Of a DNA stretch of 25,829 bases, positions 6,762 to 14,873 are shown in pieces. Under the pieces are notes generated by a model, which was not told the origin of the DNA, did not search any database, and saw nothing but the letters and a program-made list of their open reading frames with translations. Each line of letters starts with the position of its first letter. The first letter of the stretch is position 1. The position numbers and the translations under genes are program-made. The stretch spans positions 1 through 25,829 of the forward strand of contig CAZJDM010000053.1 of assembly GCA_964544765.1 (NCBI GenBank), in the 5' to 3' direction. This DNA comes from CAZJDM01 sp964544765 (GTDB lineage: Bacteria > Bdellovibrionota_B > Oligoflexia > CAYFLR01).

Positions 6762-8168
6762 ATGAAAAAATTATTTTTATTACTTATTCAAATTAAATAT
6801 TCTTTAATTGGGTTAATTTGTTTACTGACTATATACCAGACATTTACTGATTCGTTATTAGCAAAAACGCCTTGCGGAGAATTAGCAGTTGATTATATGA
6901 CACTCATACATGAAGCAACTATGTCACCTGATAGATTATCTGAATACCGTGAAAAACTTGCTAATATTTTCGCCAGAGCTGATCAACTTGCCGCAAGTCC
7001 TGACCTAAAACCCTCTGAAATAGCTCTTTTAAGACAAATTAAAGAATCCCAGATTGATTATTATCAACATCCCTCAACACCTAATATTCTGGGTCCGAAA
7101 TGGCTCATGGAGTTCTTTATATTATCTTTTGAAAGTTTGAAGATTCAATCCTTTGCCATGGTTCAACTCAAAGTAGATCATTTAAGCCAAATTAGAGATT
7201 CTCTTGGAGAACAAAAGACTGAACAGATGATTTCAGATCTCATTGAGAAACTTAGGCCCCATATACCAACTGATGGTTATTTTATTCGTTATACCGCTGA
7301 AGATTTTTACCTTCTTTTACCAAACACAAGCACAGAAAAAGCAACCAGAATAAGTAAACTAGTTCAAGATAGAACCAGACAATTTTCGAGAACCCAAAAA
7401 GATACCCTTAGTGCAGATTCCGAAGGGGAAGGTACCGTAGCTGAAATAACTATGAGCATTAGTATTGCCGAGCGTGAAATCATTAGAAAAGAAAAAGCAG
7501 CAATTTGTAAAGCTAGTGTAATGTCGATGGTTAAACAAACTATTAGGGCATTAGCAACGGCAATTGTTAGTAATAGTGGTTCAATTAATATGGCAACAAA
7601 TACTTCTTCTAGACCATTAAGAACAGTTGATACTAAAAGATGTCAAATTTGTGTGAAATGTCAATTTGCTCCTCGTATTCCTCAATTTCATATTGATTTT
7701 ATTACTAATGGTGTTTACATGGGAAAAAGTTCTTATGCAACTATTGAGGAAATGGCTAATGATATAGAACCAATCGAGCAATCTATTCAATTTACCCATT
7801 CACGTTTGGACCATCAAGAATTGTACCGACGATTGCAAAATTGGTTATTAATTTCCAATACTGAAATTGGATATAACGACGGATATCTAAAAGGATTAGA
7901 TCCCCAGAAAAATATTGAAACAGTTGAATCCTTTGTTGATAATATACTACAACCAGAAATGGATCATATCGGTAATGTAGTTCGTAATTTACGAAGTGTA
8001 GAAGCTATACCACAAATGATCAGAAACAGAGAGTTTGGGGATGATATTGAAATGTATACGGATATTTTTGACAATTGGAAATATAATCAAACCGCGGTTG
8101 CCTTAGTGGAAGAAGTAGTTAAGAGGGTGAATAATGGTGATTTTACAGTTTCCAGCGCACAAAATTAA
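6762..8168 (+). CDS. Exported or membrane-anchored protein with degenerate GGDEF-like domain
   Basis: A 468-residue protein. The N terminus (MKKLF..., hydrophobic to about residue 33, then S-L-L-A-K) reads as a Sec signal peptide or anchor that would place the rest in the periplasm. Residues ~128-240 follow the GGDEF (diguanylate cyclase) pattern: V-D-H-L-x-x-I-R-D-S-L-G-E-Q, then R-Y-T-A-E-D-F-Y-L-L-L-P where active enzymes have R-x-G-G-D-E-F, then M-S-I-S-I-A. The signature is TAEDF and Lys137 replaces the first metal-binding Asp, so cyclase activity is unlikely. The C-terminal part is unrecognised: a Cys cluster (Cys294, Cys297, Cys300), then a mostly helical acidic region. GAGGTG lies just before the ATG. 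The gene precedes the TonB operon but is separated from it by a candidate promoter. Confidence 0.65.
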   Translation: MKKLFLLLIQIKYSLIGLICLLTIYQTFTDSLLAKTPCGELAVDYMTLIHEATMSPDRLSEYREKLANIFARADQLAASPDLKPSEIALLRQIKESQIDYYQHPSTPNILGPKWLMEFFILSFESLKIQSFAMVQLKVDHLSQIRDSLGEQKTEQMISDLIEKLRPHIPTDGYFIRYTAEDFYLLLPNTSTEKATRISKLVQDRTRQFSRTQKDTLSADSEGEGTVAEITMSISIAEREIIRKEKAAICKASVMSMVKQTIRALATAIVSNSGSINMATNTSSRPLRTVDTKRCQICVKCQFAPRIPQFHIDFITNGVYMGKSSYATIEEMANDIEPIEQSIQFTHSRLDHQELYRRLQNWLLISNTEIGYNDGYLKGLDPQKNIETVESFVDNILQPEMDHIGNVVRNLRSVEAIPQMIRNREFGDDIEMYTDIFDNWKYNQTAVALVEEVVKRVNNGDFTVSSAQN

Positions 8169-8235
8169 GACACTCCATTAACCACTTAATTTTATTACTA
8201 TATTTACCTTATTATATTATTTTTTTAATATATAA

Positions 8236-8263
8236 TTTACTTATCGTACAAATAGTGTATAAT
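8236..8263 (+). promoter_or_regulatory. Candidate sigma-70 promoter of the TonB-system operon
   Basis: TTTACT (8236-8241, 4 of 6 to TTGACA) lies 16 bp before a perfect TATAAT (8258-8263). The predicted start of transcription, near 8270, is about 80 bp before the preferred start of the TonB-dependent receptor gene. A second TATAAT lies at 8231-8236. No convincing Fur-like palindrome was seen. Confidence 0.45.
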
Positions 8264-8290
8264 AATGCTTGGTTTGTCTATTCTTACATC

Positions 8291-8356
8291 CGGAGATAAT
8301 TTTTGAAATCACACATTTTATGGAGATCATTTATGAAATGGAGGCTATTTATGAAA
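8291..8356 (+). promoter_or_regulatory. Triplicated Shine-Dalgarno/start-codon module
   Basis: Three near-copies of an 18-nt unit lie in a row: CGGAGATAATTTTTGAAA (8291-8308), TGGAGATCATTTATGAAA (8321-8338) and TGGAGGCTATTTATGAAA (8339-8356). Each has a GGAG ribosome site with the start triplet (TTG 8303, ATG 8333, ATG 8351) at the same position in the unit. All three starts are in the same frame as the receptor gene, 30 and 18 nt apart, so three N termini could be made. The third start gives a canonical signal peptide. Confidence 0.8.
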
Positions 8357-10948
8357 AAGAGTATGTTTAACTTGGTAAAAGTAATTTTGACAATTTCGTT
8401 TATTCAAACGATTAACTTTACCTATGCCGCTGAAAATTCAAAAGAAAATTCAGGTAACACCACATCTAAAAAATCAAAACAAGATAATAAAAATGTTGAA
8501 AAATACAAGGTTACCGGTTCACACATCAAGAGAATCGATATCGAAGGACCTTCTCCTATCGTAGTTTTAGATAAAGATTATTTAAACAGTACCGGGGCCA
8601 CTTCTATTTCTGATGTATTAAAGAATTCCAGCTTTAGTAGTTATGGTAGTGGTGATGGAAATTTCACTACAGCATATGCTAATATTCATGGTGCTGGTCG
8701 TACTAACACTTTAGTCCTTTTGGACGGAAAAAGAATTACTAAAAATGCTTACTATGGAGTTGTAAACTTAAATCTAATACCTATGGCTGCAGTTGAAAGG
8801 ATTGAAATTCTTAAAGATGGAGCCTCAGCTATTTACGGCTCTGATGCACTAGGTGGAGTAATTAATATTATCACTAAGAAAGATTTCAATGGAGTTGAAC
8901 TTGCTACTAAATGGTATTTCCCCAAAGAAGATGGTGGAAGGAAACAACAATATAGCTGGGTTGGTGGAGTTTCTAATGCTAAAGGCTCGGTATTAACTAT
9001 TATGGACTATAGCAAAAATGAATATATCTTTGGCGATCAACGATCATGGAGTAAAGATGGGTGGAATACAATGGGAAGCCCTGGAAGTTATCGAGGAATA
9101 AAAGTTAATGCAGATGGTTCGTCCAGTATTACTGATTGGTTCCCTGGTCCTAATTGTCCACAAGATAATATTACTAATGTCGGAGAAGGAGATAAATGTA
9201 AGTTCTACTTTGCTAAATATGCCTCCAACACTCCAGAAATCGAGTCAATGGGTATGCGTACTAACTTTTCTTTTAAGATAAATAAAGACATATCAGTATT
9301 TTCGCGTGTTGGATTACGCAGAATTCACTCTGAAATAACTATGGCTCCCTCGCCTGGTATGTTTTCCCTCAAATCAAAGGTCGCTGACACCCTAGGTCCA
9401 GATGGTGGACCATTGCCAGGAATCGAACCAGGATCAAACCTAAAAATTGTTTACCGACTAAAAGAGCTGGGAAATAGGGTACTTGAAAACAATAAAACCG
9501 CGATAGACTTTTTAGCTGGAGTTCAAGGAACCTTCCTGGATACTATTGATTGGGATATAAGCGCTTCCTATGGAAAGATTAGTAATGTTATGTGGGAACC
9601 AGAAGGATTTGGCCTCACCTCCAAATTTGAAAAGATTCTAGAAGAAGGAAAGTTTAACCCCTTTGCCTCAGAAGGACAACGAGGAGATTTATCTTCAGCA
9701 TACTATCAGCCTTGGAGTAAATCCCATTCAACCCAAAAACAAATAGATTTTAATATTACTACGGAAATATTTGACCTACCAGCTGGACCAGTCGGATTTG
9801 CTTTTGGTCTACTACGAGCAGAAGAGGATTTTTATACTGAATCTGATAGTTTCTCCCGAGAGGGTGACGTAATTGGTAACCCAGGAGGAAAAGGAAGTGG
9901 AGATAGAAGTTTGTCCGCGGCCTACACCGAATTCTCATTACCTTTATTAGCCAATTTAGAATTACAACTAGCTGGAAGGTATGATAGTTACAGCGATTTT
10001 GGTAATACCTTCAATCCCAAAATTGGTGTTAGATGGCAAATGATTGATAGCTTGCTAATGAGATTTTCAGCTGGGACAGGTTTTAAAGCACCTTTACTAC
10101 AAGATTTGTATGCATCCGATAGTTTGAGTTTTCCAGCTATAATAGATGCCAAAGCATGTCAACAAGACAAAGATAATGGAGTCAAAGATCCATATTCTTG
10201 TAAGACCGTTCAAACTCTGTACGAAACAAGTGGTAACAAAGATCTAAAGGAAACCAAATCAAGATTAGCCAACCTAGGATTTGTATATCAGCCTCATACC
10301 AATTTTAATTTTGGAATTGATGGATGGTACCTCAAAACAACTAACGAAGTAGGAATGATTTTGGATCAAATGCTTAAAGCTGATCGAGATGGAGTAGATG
10401 TTTCAAAGTATGGGGTAGAATTAACTCGAAACCAAAAAGGATATCTAGAAAAAATCAAAGCGCCTGAATTAAATCTATCATCTAATGAAATGTATGGATT
10501 TGATATTGATTTAGAAGCTAAAACACCCCAATTTAGTTGGGGTAAGTTTAAATTTGAATGTAAATACTCTCACATTTTATCAGATAAAAATGAAGGATTC
10601 CCTGGTATGGGATTAGAAGAAAGTATAGGTCAGGTTTTTATGCCCAGATGGCGCAATAACGCAACCATAACTTATGAAATTGCTACTCATAGTATAGCTG
10701 TTGTCGCTAAATCAATAGGGGGCACTGAAAAACAAGTTAAAGAAAAAGGGGATCTTCCTTCTTACACCGAATATGATCTTAAATATGAATTTAAAGCTCC
10801 CTGGAACGGTACCGTAAATTTAGGGGTAAATAATGTATTAAATACGCTACCCCCCAAGGATGATTCTGTTGATCAATTTAACTTTGACTATAATAAACAC
10901 GATGCGCTCGGACAAACATTTTACGCGGCTTATAAGCAAAATTTCTAA
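8351..10948 (+). CDS. TonB-dependent outer-membrane receptor
   Basis: A protein of 865 residues from the preferred ATG at 8351, which has the strongest ribosome site and opens a Sec signal peptide ending T-Y-A-A; in-frame starts at 8303 and 8333 would add 16 or 6 residues. After a Ser/Lys/Asn-rich linker comes a possible TonB-box-like stretch (E-K-Y-K-V-T-G, about 50-56), then the plug domain with I-H-G-A-G-R-T-N-T-L-V-L-L-D-G-K-R and V-E-R-I-E-I-L-K-D-G-A-S-A-I-Y-G-S-D-A-L-G-G-V-I-N-I-I. A long beta-barrel follows and ends in aromatic Phe, as outer-membrane barrels do. Such receptors import siderophores, heme, vitamins, sugars or peptides; the ligand cannot be deduced. The gene leads a tight cluster encoding its own TonB energiser, with the next start 30 nt downstream. 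Confidence 0.93.
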   Translation: MKKSMFNLVKVILTISFIQTINFTYAAENSKENSGNTTSKKSKQDNKNVEKYKVTGSHIKRIDIEGPSPIVVLDKDYLNSTGATSISDVLKNSSFSSYGSGDGNFTTAYANIHGAGRTNTLVLLDGKRITKNAYYGVVNLNLIPMAAVERIEILKDGASAIYGSDALGGVINIITKKDFNGVELATKWYFPKEDGGRKQQYSWVGGVSNAKGSVLTIMDYSKNEYIFGDQRSWSKDGWNTMGSPGSYRGIKVNADGSSSITDWFPGPNCPQDNITNVGEGDKCKFYFAKYASNTPEIESMGMRTNFSFKINKDISVFSRVGLRRIHSEITMAPSPGMFSLKSKVADTLGPDGGPLPGIEPGSNLKIVYRLKELGNRVLENNKTAIDFLAGVQGTFLDTIDWDISASYGKISNVMWEPEGFGLTSKFEKILEEGKFNPFASEGQRGDLSSAYYQPWSKSHSTQKQIDFNITTEIFDLPAGPVGFAFGLLRAEEDFYTESDSFSREGDVIGNPGGKGSGDRSLSAAYTEFSLPLLANLELQLAGRYDSYSDFGNTFNPKIGVRWQMIDSLLMRFSAGTGFKAPLLQDLYASDSLSFPAIIDAKACQQDKDNGVKDPYSCKTVQTLYETSGNKDLKETKSRLANLGFVYQPHTNFNFGIDGWYLKTTNEVGMILDQMLKADRDGVDVSKYGVELTRNQKGYLEKIKAPELNLSSNEMYGFDIDLEAKTPQFSWGKFKFECKYSHILSDKNEGFPGMGLEESIGQVFMPRWRNNATITYEIATHSIAVVAKSIGGTEKQVKEKGDLPSYTEYDLKYEFKAPWNGTVNLGVNNVLNTLPPKDDSVDQFNFDYNKHDALGQTFYAAYKQNF

Positions 10949-10978
10949 CATAAGAAAAGGATAAATAAGGTTTTTAAC

Positions 10979-11755
10979 ATGAAGATAATCAATAAAGGGT
11001 TTTTAGTAGGAATAATTTTAGGGATATTTTTCTCTTTAACTTTATTCGGAAAAGATACCTATAAAAAGATCGTTGATGAACAACTCAAATCCATCAAGAA
11101 AAGAAGTGATTCACAAAAACGGGTTGAACAGATTTCGGAAGAAACAACTAGATTACTAAATGAATATAAACAAACGTTAGCAAGTATTGACGATACTAAA
11201 GTTTATAATGATCATCTTCGTGACCTTATTCAATCTCAAGAATCCGAACTAGCTTCTATTAAAAGACAAATTTCGGAAATAGGCCAGGTGAACAGAGAAA
11301 CGGTTCCTTTAATGCACCGAATGATCTCGATGCTGGAAAAATTTGTCCAACTAGATACTCCTTTCTTACCTGAGGAAAGGACCAATAGGGTTCGAAACCT
11401 ATCTGCCATGATGAAAAGAGCTGATGTAACCACTTCCGAAAAATTTAGGCGGATTTTGGAAGCTTATCAAATTGAGAACAATTACGGTAGGACCATCGAA
11501 GCTTATCAAGGTCCACTTAAAATAAAGGGCAAAAAACCCATAACCGTTGAATATTTACGTATTGGTAGAATTGCTTTGTTGTATCAATCTTTAAACGGTA
11601 CTCAATATGGAGCCTGGGATAAGAAAGAAAAGAAATGGAAAGAACTCTCCTATGAGTATTTTAAATCAGTTAAAAATGGAATCAAAATTGCCCACAAACA
11701 AAGTGTTCCTGATCTGATTAAGCTCCCCGTTGCTAAGCCGGAGGTGTTAAAATGA
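10979..11755 (+). CDS. DUF3450 family exported coiled-coil protein of the TonB system
   Basis: A 258-residue protein with an N-terminal signal sequence or anchor (hydrophobic residues ~8-24, ending near F-G-K-D), a coiled coil (about 25-105) and a compact C-terminal domain with Y-L-R-I-G-R-I-A-L-L-Y-Q-S and G-x-W-D. This pattern and its position directly upstream of a long ExbB-like gene match the DUF3450 family, which accompanies TonB2-type clusters. Its biochemical role is not established; a periplasmic structural or accessory part of the complex is plausible. AAGG lies 8 nt before the ATG. The stop overlaps the next start in ATGA (11752-11755), indicating translational coupling. Confidence 0.85.
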   Translation: MKIINKGFLVGIILGIFFSLTLFGKDTYKKIVDEQLKSIKKRSDSQKRVEQISEETTRLLNEYKQTLASIDDTKVYNDHLRDLIQSQESELASIKRQISEIGQVNRETVPLMHRMISMLEKFVQLDTPFLPEERTNRVRNLSAMMKRADVTTSEKFRRILEAYQIENNYGRTIEAYQGPLKIKGKKPITVEYLRIGRIALLYQSLNGTQYGAWDKKEKKWKELSYEYFKSVKNGIKIAHKQSVPDLIKLPVAKPEVLK

Positions 11756-13167
11756 AAAAACTATTACGAATTTCTTTGATTCTGTTATTGACTTCACTCA
11801 TCTTACCTAACAATCCTTTTATCTATGCTGAACCTGAAACTAAGCCTGAATCTAAATCTGAGTCAAAGTCCGAGTCTACTAAAAAAACTGGTAACTTAGA
11901 TGACTTATTAAAACAGGTCCTTCAGCAAAATCGACAACTTGATAAAGAAAATAAGCAAAGAGAAAAAGAATTTCTAATACAAAAAGACCAGCAAAAAGCC
12001 AAATTACAAGCGGTAAAAACTCAACTAGCAAAGTTGGAACAACAACGGGACAGCTTAAAAAATCAGTTTGAGAATAATGAAAAATCACTGGAAAGAGCAG
12101 AAGAAAAATTACGTTTGACCATGGGAACCATTGGAGAAATATTTGGCGTGATCCGTCAAGTAGCTGGAGATACCAGAGCTCAATTTACTGACTCGATTAT
12201 ATCCACTCAATTTCCCGATAGAATGAAATTTATTGCTAACCTAGCTGAAAAAAAAGAAATTTCCAATATTGAGGAGATAACCAGACTGTGGTATGAAATC
12301 CAAAGAGAAATGACCGAATCAGGCAAAACTGTTAAATATCCAGCTACCATAATTGGAAAAGATGGAGCGGAACAAGAAAAAACTATTACCCGTGTTGGTC
12401 CATTTAATATTATACTAAACGGAAAATATCTAAAATTTTTACCTCAAACACAACAACTGGTCGAATATTCTCGTCAACCACCAGGACGATACTTGGATAT
12501 GGCAAGTGATTTAGAAAGTACCAAAGCGGATTATTCACCTTTTGCTATTGACCCAACTAGAGGATCTATATTAGCTTTACTTGTACAGGCTCCTAGTTTA
12601 ATGGAACGAATACGACAAGGTGGGGTAATTGGTTACATTATCCTTATCATCTTAGCTTTTGGACTTTTAATGGCTATTGAACGCCTGGTTTACCTCTTTA
12701 GAGTAGAAAAGAAAATAAACACTCAACTTAAAAGTGAATCCCCAATTCAAGATAATCCACTAGGTAATGTACTAGCGGTTTATTTTGAAAACAAGAAAAG
12801 CGATTTAGAAAAGCTGGAACTAAAACTCAATGAAGCTATCCTCAAGAACATACCTCAATTAGAAAAGCGAACCAAAACTATTAAAATTCTAGCCGCTATC
12901 TCTCCCCTTCTAGGACTTTTAGGTACTGTAACAGGTATGATAGCCACTTTTCAATCAATTACTTTATTCGGTACTGGTGATCCTAAATTAATGGCAGGCG
13001 GCATTTCTCAAGCTTTAGTAACAACCGTATTAGGCCTAATTTCTGCTATACCGCTATTATTGTCCCATAATATTATCACCAACAAAAGTAATCGATTGGT
13101 ACAGATAATCGAAGAACAAAGTGCGGGGATGGTAGCAACCCATTGGGAAAAGGAGAAAGTGAATTGA
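11752..13167 (+). CDS. MotA/TolQ/ExbB-family protein with long periplasmic coiled coil (TtpC-like)
   Basis: A 471-residue protein, about twice the length of classical ExbB. It has a Sec signal (cleavage near I-Y-A-E, residue 26), a short repetitive Ser/Glu/Lys segment (about 30-44), a coiled coil (about 50-125), a periplasmic domain, and then the ExbB module: one membrane helix at ~292-316 and two helices in ~378-440 containing P-L-L-G-L-L-G-T-V-T-G-M-I. This architecture is that of TtpC, the extra ExbB-like component of the Vibrio TonB2 complex. It probably assembles with the second ExbB, ExbD and TonB to convert proton-motive force into energy for the receptor. It is coupled to DUF3450 upstream and to exbB downstream by 4-nt overlaps. 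Confidence 0.9.
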   Translation: MKKLLRISLILLLTSLILPNNPFIYAEPETKPESKSESKSESTKKTGNLDDLLKQVLQQNRQLDKENKQREKEFLIQKDQQKAKLQAVKTQLAKLEQQRDSLKNQFENNEKSLERAEEKLRLTMGTIGEIFGVIRQVAGDTRAQFTDSIISTQFPDRMKFIANLAEKKEISNIEEITRLWYEIQREMTESGKTVKYPATIIGKDGAEQEKTITRVGPFNIILNGKYLKFLPQTQQLVEYSRQPPGRYLDMASDLESTKADYSPFAIDPTRGSILALLVQAPSLMERIRQGGVIGYIILIILAFGLLMAIERLVYLFRVEKKINTQLKSESPIQDNPLGNVLAVYFENKKSDLEKLELKLNEAILKNIPQLEKRTKTIKILAAISPLLGLLGTVTGMIATFQSITLFGTGDPKLMAGGISQALVTTVLGLISAIPLLLSHNIITNKSNRLVQIIEEQSAGMVATHWEKEKVN

Positions 13168-13715
13168 TTATAGGGAAACTAAATCTATTTATTATAGATT
13201 TTTTTGAACATATCAGAGATTTTCTTGAAGCCGGCGGTTATGTGCTGTGGGTGATCTTAGGGGTTACTTTTATTCTTTGGACTCTTATAATAGAAAGATA
13301 TTTCTATATTCTTTTTCTCTATCCTAAGCAAGCTAAGCAAGTAATACAGAACTGGAACCAAAGAAAAGTTACTTCCTTCAAATCAGAAAATAACATTCGT
13401 AAAACGATTCTATCTCAAGAATCACTAAAATTGAAACAGTTTATCCCTTTCATAAAATCCTTAGTTATGATCGCACCTCTACTTGGATTACTTGGAACAG
13501 TTACCGGAATGATTGCCGTATTCGATGTTATGGCCCTGTTAGGAACCGGTAACGCACGAATGATGTCATCTGGTATTTCAATGGCGACTATACCTACTAT
13601 GGCAGGTATGGTAACAGCTTTAACCGGATTATATTTTGGATCACATTTAGAACATTTATCAGCTAAAAAAGTGAGAGTTCTAAAAGATTTTCTACTTTTA
13701 AAAACAGCCGGATAA
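13164..13715 (+). CDS. exbB: ExbB-type proton channel subunit (TonB2-type system)
   Basis: An inner-membrane protein with the three-helix ExbB/TolQ layout. The first helix is around G-Y-V-L-W-V-I-L, and two more surround P-L-L-G-L-L-G-T-V-T-G-M-I, followed by S-S-G-I-S-M-A. The long frame opens at TTG 13143, but TTG 13164 is preferred: AGGAG (13151-13155) lies 8 nt upstream, and it forms a TTGA overlap with the preceding stop, mirroring the ATGA junction one gene earlier. This gives 183 residues. It shares the channel motif with the long ExbB upstream, indicating that the cluster encodes two different ExbB paralogues. It should form the proton channel with ExbD. Confidence 0.9.
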   Translation: MIIGKLNLFIIDFFEHIRDFLEAGGYVLWVILGVTFILWTLIIERYFYILFLYPKQAKQVIQNWNQRKVTSFKSENNIRKTILSQESLKLKQFIPFIKSLVMIAPLLGLLGTVTGMIAVFDVMALLGTGNARMMSSGISMATIPTMAGMVTALTGLYFGSHLEHLSAKKVRVLKDFLLLKTAG

Positions 13716-13746
13716 AAAAAGAGGACAAACAAAACAGGAAAAATTA

Positions 13747-14157
13747 ATGAGATTTAGACGAGTAAATCAAAATAATGATTCAGCAGAAATAGACATGACA
13801 CCTATGTTAGACATCGTGTTTATTATGTTAATCTTTTTTATAGTTACCACCTCTTTTGTTAAAGAGTCTGGTATTAGTATAAACAGACCCAAAGCTAGTA
13901 CCGCCAAAAACAAGAACAAAGCTTCTATCTTAATCGCTATTTCTGATACCGGTGAAATTTGGATGCAAAGACGACATATTGATATCCGTTCAGTTCGAGC
14001 TAATGTTGAACGATTACACGCAGAAAATCCCGAAGGAGGGGTAGTAATCCAGGCAGATATAGAATCCAAATCTGGATTATTAGTTAAAGTTATGGATCAA
14101 GTTAGATTAGCGGGAATTTACAATATTTCAATTGCCGCTAAGTCAGGTCAGGATTAA
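13747..14157 (+). CDS. exbD: ExbD-type TonB-system subunit
   Basis: A 136-residue protein with the ExbD/TolR layout: a short cytoplasmic N terminus, one membrane helix beginning I-D-M-T-P-M-L-D-I-V-F-I-M-L-I-F-F (Asp22 corresponds to the essential proton-carrying Asp of the family) and a periplasmic domain ending with I-Y-N-I-S-I-A. It pairs with the ExbB encoded 31 nt upstream. AGGA lies about 9 nt before the ATG. The tonB start follows 7 nt after the stop. Confidence 0.93.
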   Translation: MRFRRVNQNNDSAEIDMTPMLDIVFIMLIFFIVTTSFVKESGISINRPKASTAKNKNKASILIAISDTGEIWMQRRHIDIRSVRANVERLHAENPEGGVVIQADIESKSGLLVKVMDQVRLAGIYNISIAAKSGQD

Positions 14158-14164
14158 TATCAAT

Positions 14165-14785
14165 ATGCGTTACGTTTTTGCTTTAATTTTCAGTATTACT
14201 TTTTCACTAGGACTGTTTTTCTTTATGTCCCAAGTTATAATTGAGGGTCACTCTGTTGTAAAATCCAATAACTCACTCAGTTTTGTGGATTTTATTAAAG
14301 TAAAGCCCCCCAGTAAGTTAAAAGTACGTAAAAGAGTTTTACCTAAAAGAATTCAACCGCCCAAACCTCCCAAAATGAAGAAAATGAATATAAAGAAACT
14401 GGCTAAAATTGACCCGCTCAGTATGAAAGGTAATATTCCTGGGGTAAATATGCCCTCATCCTTTGCCAACTCTTTTGACCTTAATGATATCGCGGCTGGT
14501 AACAGCGCTAATCGAGAAGTTATGCCCATAGTTCGCATAGCCCCACAATACCCACGAAAGGCCGCTATGGCTGGCATTGAAGGCTGGGTACTACTTAGAT
14601 TCGATATCAATATCTTAGGAGTTGTTGAAAATGTTGAGATTATAAAATCACAACCCAACAAAATATTTGATGGAGCTGCCCGAAGAGCTCTATTAAAATG
14701 GAAGTATAAAGCTAAATTAATTGACGGTAAACCTGTAAAACAGGTTAATAATAATGTAAAAATTGAGTTTAAATTAGAGGCATAG
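14165..14785 (+). CDS. tonB: TonB energy-transducing protein, short TonB2 type
   Basis: With the ATG at 14165 the protein is 206 residues, a typical size for TonB2; the frame also opens at TTG 14132 inside exbD, but that start lacks a convincing ribosome site. Visible parts in order are one N-terminal membrane anchor (residues ~2-20), a short Pro/Lys-rich spacer (P-K-R-I-Q-P-P-K-P-P-K), and the C-terminal TonB domain with A-P-x-Y-P-R-K-A-A, E-G-W-V-L-L-R-F-D-I and A-A-R-R-A-L-L-K-W-K-Y. It spans the periplasm to open the receptor encoded at 8351-10948. The short spacer is usual for TonB2 proteins. The 3' end enters a degenerate 20-bp tandem repeat. Confidence 0.93.
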   Translation: MRYVFALIFSITFSLGLFFFMSQVIIEGHSVVKSNNSLSFVDFIKVKPPSKLKVRKRVLPKRIQPPKPPKMKKMNIKKLAKIDPLSMKGNIPGVNMPSSFANSFDLNDIAAGNSANREVMPIVRIAPQYPRKAAMAGIEGWVLLRFDINILGVVENVEIIKSQPNKIFDGAARRALLKWKYKAKLIDGKPVKQVNNNVKIEFKLEA

Positions 14786-14822
14786 GGTTTAAATTACAAA
14801 CATAAGGTTTAACCAACATAAG
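14767..14822. repeat. Degenerate tandem repeat at the tonB 3' end (3 units)
   Basis: Three units run head to tail: GTTTAAATTAGAGGCATAGG (14767-14786), GTTTAAATTACAAACATAAG (14787-14806) and GTTTAACCAACATAAG (14807-14822, four bases shorter). The first unit contains the tonB stop codon. The remainder fills the gap to the TPR gene. This looks like local duplication followed by drift; a regulatory role is unproven. Confidence 0.7.
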
Positions 14823-14873
14823 GTGTTAGCTTGAAGCCTAAGATTTAAGTTAAATTTAAGATGGTGTTATGTT

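Noticed and set aside
8169..8290. Possible Fur box upstream of the TonB-dependent receptor
   Set aside because: Only AT-rich partial matches; no convincing palindrome like GATAATGATAATCATTATC.
13143..13163. TTG at 13143 as the exbB start
   Set aside because: The ribosome site AGGAG lies downstream of it; TTG 13164 has correct spacing and overlaps the preceding stop.
13415..13732. Open frame antisense to exbB, and similar frames antisense to exbD, tonB and the TtpC-like gene
   Set aside because: They mirror well-conserved genes on the + strand and show no ribosome sites or recognisable domains.
14132..14164. TTG at 14132 as the tonB start
   Set aside because: It would place 11 polar residues before the membrane anchor and has no clear ribosome site; ATG 14165 gives the usual TonB2 length.
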